Source of the DNA: JAZNOQ01 sp045589215
GTDB taxonomy: Bacteria > Bacillota > Clostridia > Oscillospirales > CAG-272
Reading direction: 5' to 3'
Assembly (NCBI GenBank): GCA_045589215.1
Contig: JAZNOQ010000144.1
Coordinates: forward strand, 1 to 6,872
DNA: 6,872 bases
Shown: positions 5,702 to 6,872 of the stretch, in pieces
Layout: each line of letters begins with the position of its first letter
Position numbering within the stretch: position 1 is the first letter of the stretch
The notes under the pieces: model-generated
What the model was told of the DNA's origin: nothing
What the model saw: only the letters and a program-made list of their open reading frames with translations
The model's database searches: none
Program-made: the position numbers and the translations under genes

Positions 5702-6619
5702 ATGCCGATCAAGATTCCGAATCTTCTGCCCGCAACACAGACCCTGCAGGAAGAGAATATCTTCGTTATGACCGAGAACCGCGCTATGACGCAGGATATT
5801 CGTCCGCTTCATATTCTGATGCTCAATCTGATGCCGTTGAAGATCGCAACCGAAACGCAGATCGCGCGTTTGCTCGGTAATACGCCCCTTCAGGTCGAGC
5901 TTGAGCTTCTTCAGACCGCCACGCACAAATCAAAGCACACGTCGGAGGAGCATATGCTCGCGTTCTACAAGACCTTCGATGAGGTGAAGGACAACCGTTA
6001 TGACGGTATGATCATTACGGGTGCGCCCGTTGAGCATATGCCGTTTGAGGAGGTCGAATATTGGGACGAGCTTTGCACGATTATGGAGTGGAGCAAAACC
6101 CACGTCACGAGCACCTTCCATATTTGTTGGGGGGCACAGGCGGGGCTTTACTACCATTTCGGTGTGCAAAAGCAGCAGCTCCAAAAGAAGCTGTTCGGCG
6201 TATTTCCGCACCGTGTGGATTACAAGCGGTCGATCCTCTTCCGCGGCTTTGACGACACCTTTATGGTCCCGCACTCCCGCCACACAACGGTAAAGCGCGA
6301 GGACATTGAGGCGATCCCCGAGCTTCGTGTTTTATCAAGCTCGGACGAGGCGGGCGTGTACGTTGTGAGCACCCGCCACGGCAGACAGATCTTCGTCACG
6401 GGGCATTCGGAATATGATGCCGACACGCTGAAGGGGGAATATCTGCGCGACAAAAAGGCGGGGCTTCCGATCGAGATCCCGAAGAATTATTTTCCGGAGA
6501 ACGATGACACGAAGGCACCCATCGTTACCTGGCGCAGCTCGGCAAATCTTCTTTATTCGAATTGGCTGAACTATTTCGTCTATCAGTCGACGCCGTACGA
6601 CAGAGAGAAGATCAAGTAA
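5702..6619 (+). CDS. metA: Homoserine O-acetyltransferase (MetA/HTS family)
   Basis: A cytoplasmic enzyme of 305 residues that acylates the hydroxyl of L-homoserine, the first committed step of methionine synthesis. It has the glutamine-amidotransferase-like fold of MetA. The nucleophile is C142 in FHICWGAQAG, and the partner residues H235 and E237 lie in TGHSEYD; these are the same numbers as in the studied Bacillus and E. coli enzymes. K47 lies in LMPLKIATE. Position 111 is Glu (in GAPVEHM). In this family Glu111 is reported to go with acetyl-CoA and Gly111 with succinyl-CoA, so acetyl transfer is inferred despite many databases naming such genes succinyltransferase. This agrees with the O-acetylhomoserine enzyme MetY immediately upstream. 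The start is ATG 5702, behind AAAGGAGG (5687-5694) with seven bases of spacing. It is probably in one operon with metY, although the spacer is structured. Confidence 0.96.
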   Translation: MPIKIPNLLPATQTLQEENIFVMTENRAMTQDIRPLHILMLNLMPLKIATETQIARLLGNTPLQVELELLQTATHKSKHTSEEHMLAFYKTFDEVKDNRYDGMIITGAPVEHMPFEEVEYWDELCTIMEWSKTHVTSTFHICWGAQAGLYYHFGVQKQQLQKKLFGVFPHRVDYKRSILFRGFDDTFMVPHSRHTTVKREDIEAIPELRVLSSSDEAGVYVVSTRHGRQIFVTGHSEYDADTLKGEYLRDKKAGLPIEIPKNYFPENDDTKAPIVTWRSSANLLYSNWLNYFVYQSTPYDREKIK

Positions 6620-6657
6620 AAAAAGAAAGAGCCTCGATCGGGCTCTTTCTTTTTTTT
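6619..6657. terminator. Bidirectional intrinsic terminator between metA and icd
   Basis: GAAAGAGCC (6625-6633) pairs with GGCTCTTTC (6641-6649) across a seven-base loop. An A run (6618-6624) lies on the left and an eight-base T run (6650-6657) on the right. The plus strand therefore ends metA with a stem and T tract, and the minus strand ends icd the same way. It overlaps the metA stop codon and stands just beyond the icd stop at 6660. This is the strongest terminator in the window. Confidence 0.92.
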
Positions 6658-6659
6658 GA

Positions 6660-6837
6660 TTACGCGCCGAGTCTCTTTTCGAGTCTCTTGCGGATCTCTT
6701 TTATAAATTCGGTGCTGTTCACGGGTGTGACCTTAACGCCGGGCTCGACAAGACTGCAGAGGTCCTTAGTCATATAACCGTCGTTAAGCGTCTCGATACA
6801 GGACTCTTCGAGTGCGTCGGCAAATGCAACGAGCTCG
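6660..6837 (-). CDS. icd: NADP-dependent isocitrate dehydrogenase (3' end only)
   Basis: The C-terminal 58 codons of a decarboxylating isocitrate dehydrogenase that makes 2-oxoglutarate and NADPH in the TCA branch. The visible part reads ELVAFADALEESCIET, then the family motif GYMTKDL, and ends with a charged helix KEIRKRLEKRLGA before TAA at 6662-6660. This matches the C-terminus of the homodimeric eukaryote-like/Firmicutes type, where FAxxLExxCxxTxxxGxMTKDL is conserved. Most of the protein (usually about 400 residues) is missing. The residues upstream of ELVAFA are encoded by sequencing adapter and are not real, so a Met start within that stretch must be ignored. The gene converges on metA and shares its terminator. 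Confidence 0.88.
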
Positions 6838-6872
6838 AAGTCGGATCGTAGCCATGTCGTTCTGTGAGCCAA
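6838..6872 (+). other. Sequencing adapter remnant (DNBSEQ/MGI), right end
   Basis: The last 35 bases begin AAGTCGGATCGTAGCCATG and end GAGCCAA. They are the exact reverse complement of bases 5-39. This is the same recalled DNBSEQ adapter, read outward from the insert, as expected from read-through of short fragments. It replaces the conserved upstream sequence of icd and should be trimmed. Confidence 0.93.

Noticed and set aside
40..6837. CRISPR array, tRNA, rRNA, prophage or defence genes
   Set aside because: Read on both strands; no regular repeat-spacer pattern, no tRNA or rRNA signature, and every long supported gene has an ordinary metabolic, cell-wall or regulatory assignment.
1..6872. 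35-bp perfect terminal inverted repeat as ends of a transposon or linear plasmid
   Set aside because: The repeat matches a sequencing adapter, no transposase or replication gene lies inside, and both flanking genes are housekeeping or metabolic genes cut mid-protein.

Overview
This is a short, gene-dense piece of a bacterial chromosome, most likely an uncultured member of the Clostridia or a related Firmicutes group. The evidence is strong AAAGGAGG-type ribosome sites, sigma-A-like TTG/TATAAT promoters, a Gram-positive-style S11 carboxypeptidase, a short bacterial-type phosphoglucose isomerase of 446 residues and an NADP-type isocitrate dehydrogenase. The coding DNA is moderately GC-rich and the intergenic gaps are AT-rich. 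Lineage is inferred from protein style only; there is no marker gene.

The window is a complete assembled contig rather than a cut from a larger molecule. Bases 1-39 and 6838-6872 are the same sequence in inverted orientation, and I recognise it as the DNBSEQ (BGI/MGI) sequencing adapter beginning AAGTCGGATCGTAGCC. Genuine DNA therefore runs from about 40 to 6837, and the two outer genes are cut by the adapter rather than broken biologically.

Layout, left to right: (1) the 5' part of a mandelate racemase/muconate lactonizing (enolase superfamily) sugar-acid dehydratase on the minus strand; (2) a divergent control region of about 200 bp; (3) an AraC-family regulator on the plus strand, ended by a hairpin terminator; (4) an exported D-alanyl-D-alanine carboxypeptidase for cell-wall trimming; (5) a good promoter, then phosphoglucose isomerase (pgi); (6) 37 bp later metY, O-acetylhomoserine sulfhydrylase; (7) a 136-bp spacer full of inverted repeats, then metA; (8) a strong terminator usable in both directions; (9) the convergent 3' end of NADP-isocitrate dehydrogenase (icd).

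Functionally, the AraC regulator and the divergent dehydratase look like a sugar-acid catabolism switch. MetA and MetY form a complete two-step route from homoserine to homocysteine by direct sulfhydrylation. MetA carries Glu at position 111, the residue associated with acetyl-CoA use, and this matches the O-acetyl substrate expected by MetY. pgi lies just upstream in the same direction with no recognisable terminator before metY, so the three genes may share a transcript. I do not see a new defence, mobile or RNA-guided system here. The most useful observations are the adapter ends, the structured metY-metA spacer and the overlapping divergent promoters with a possible leader peptide.
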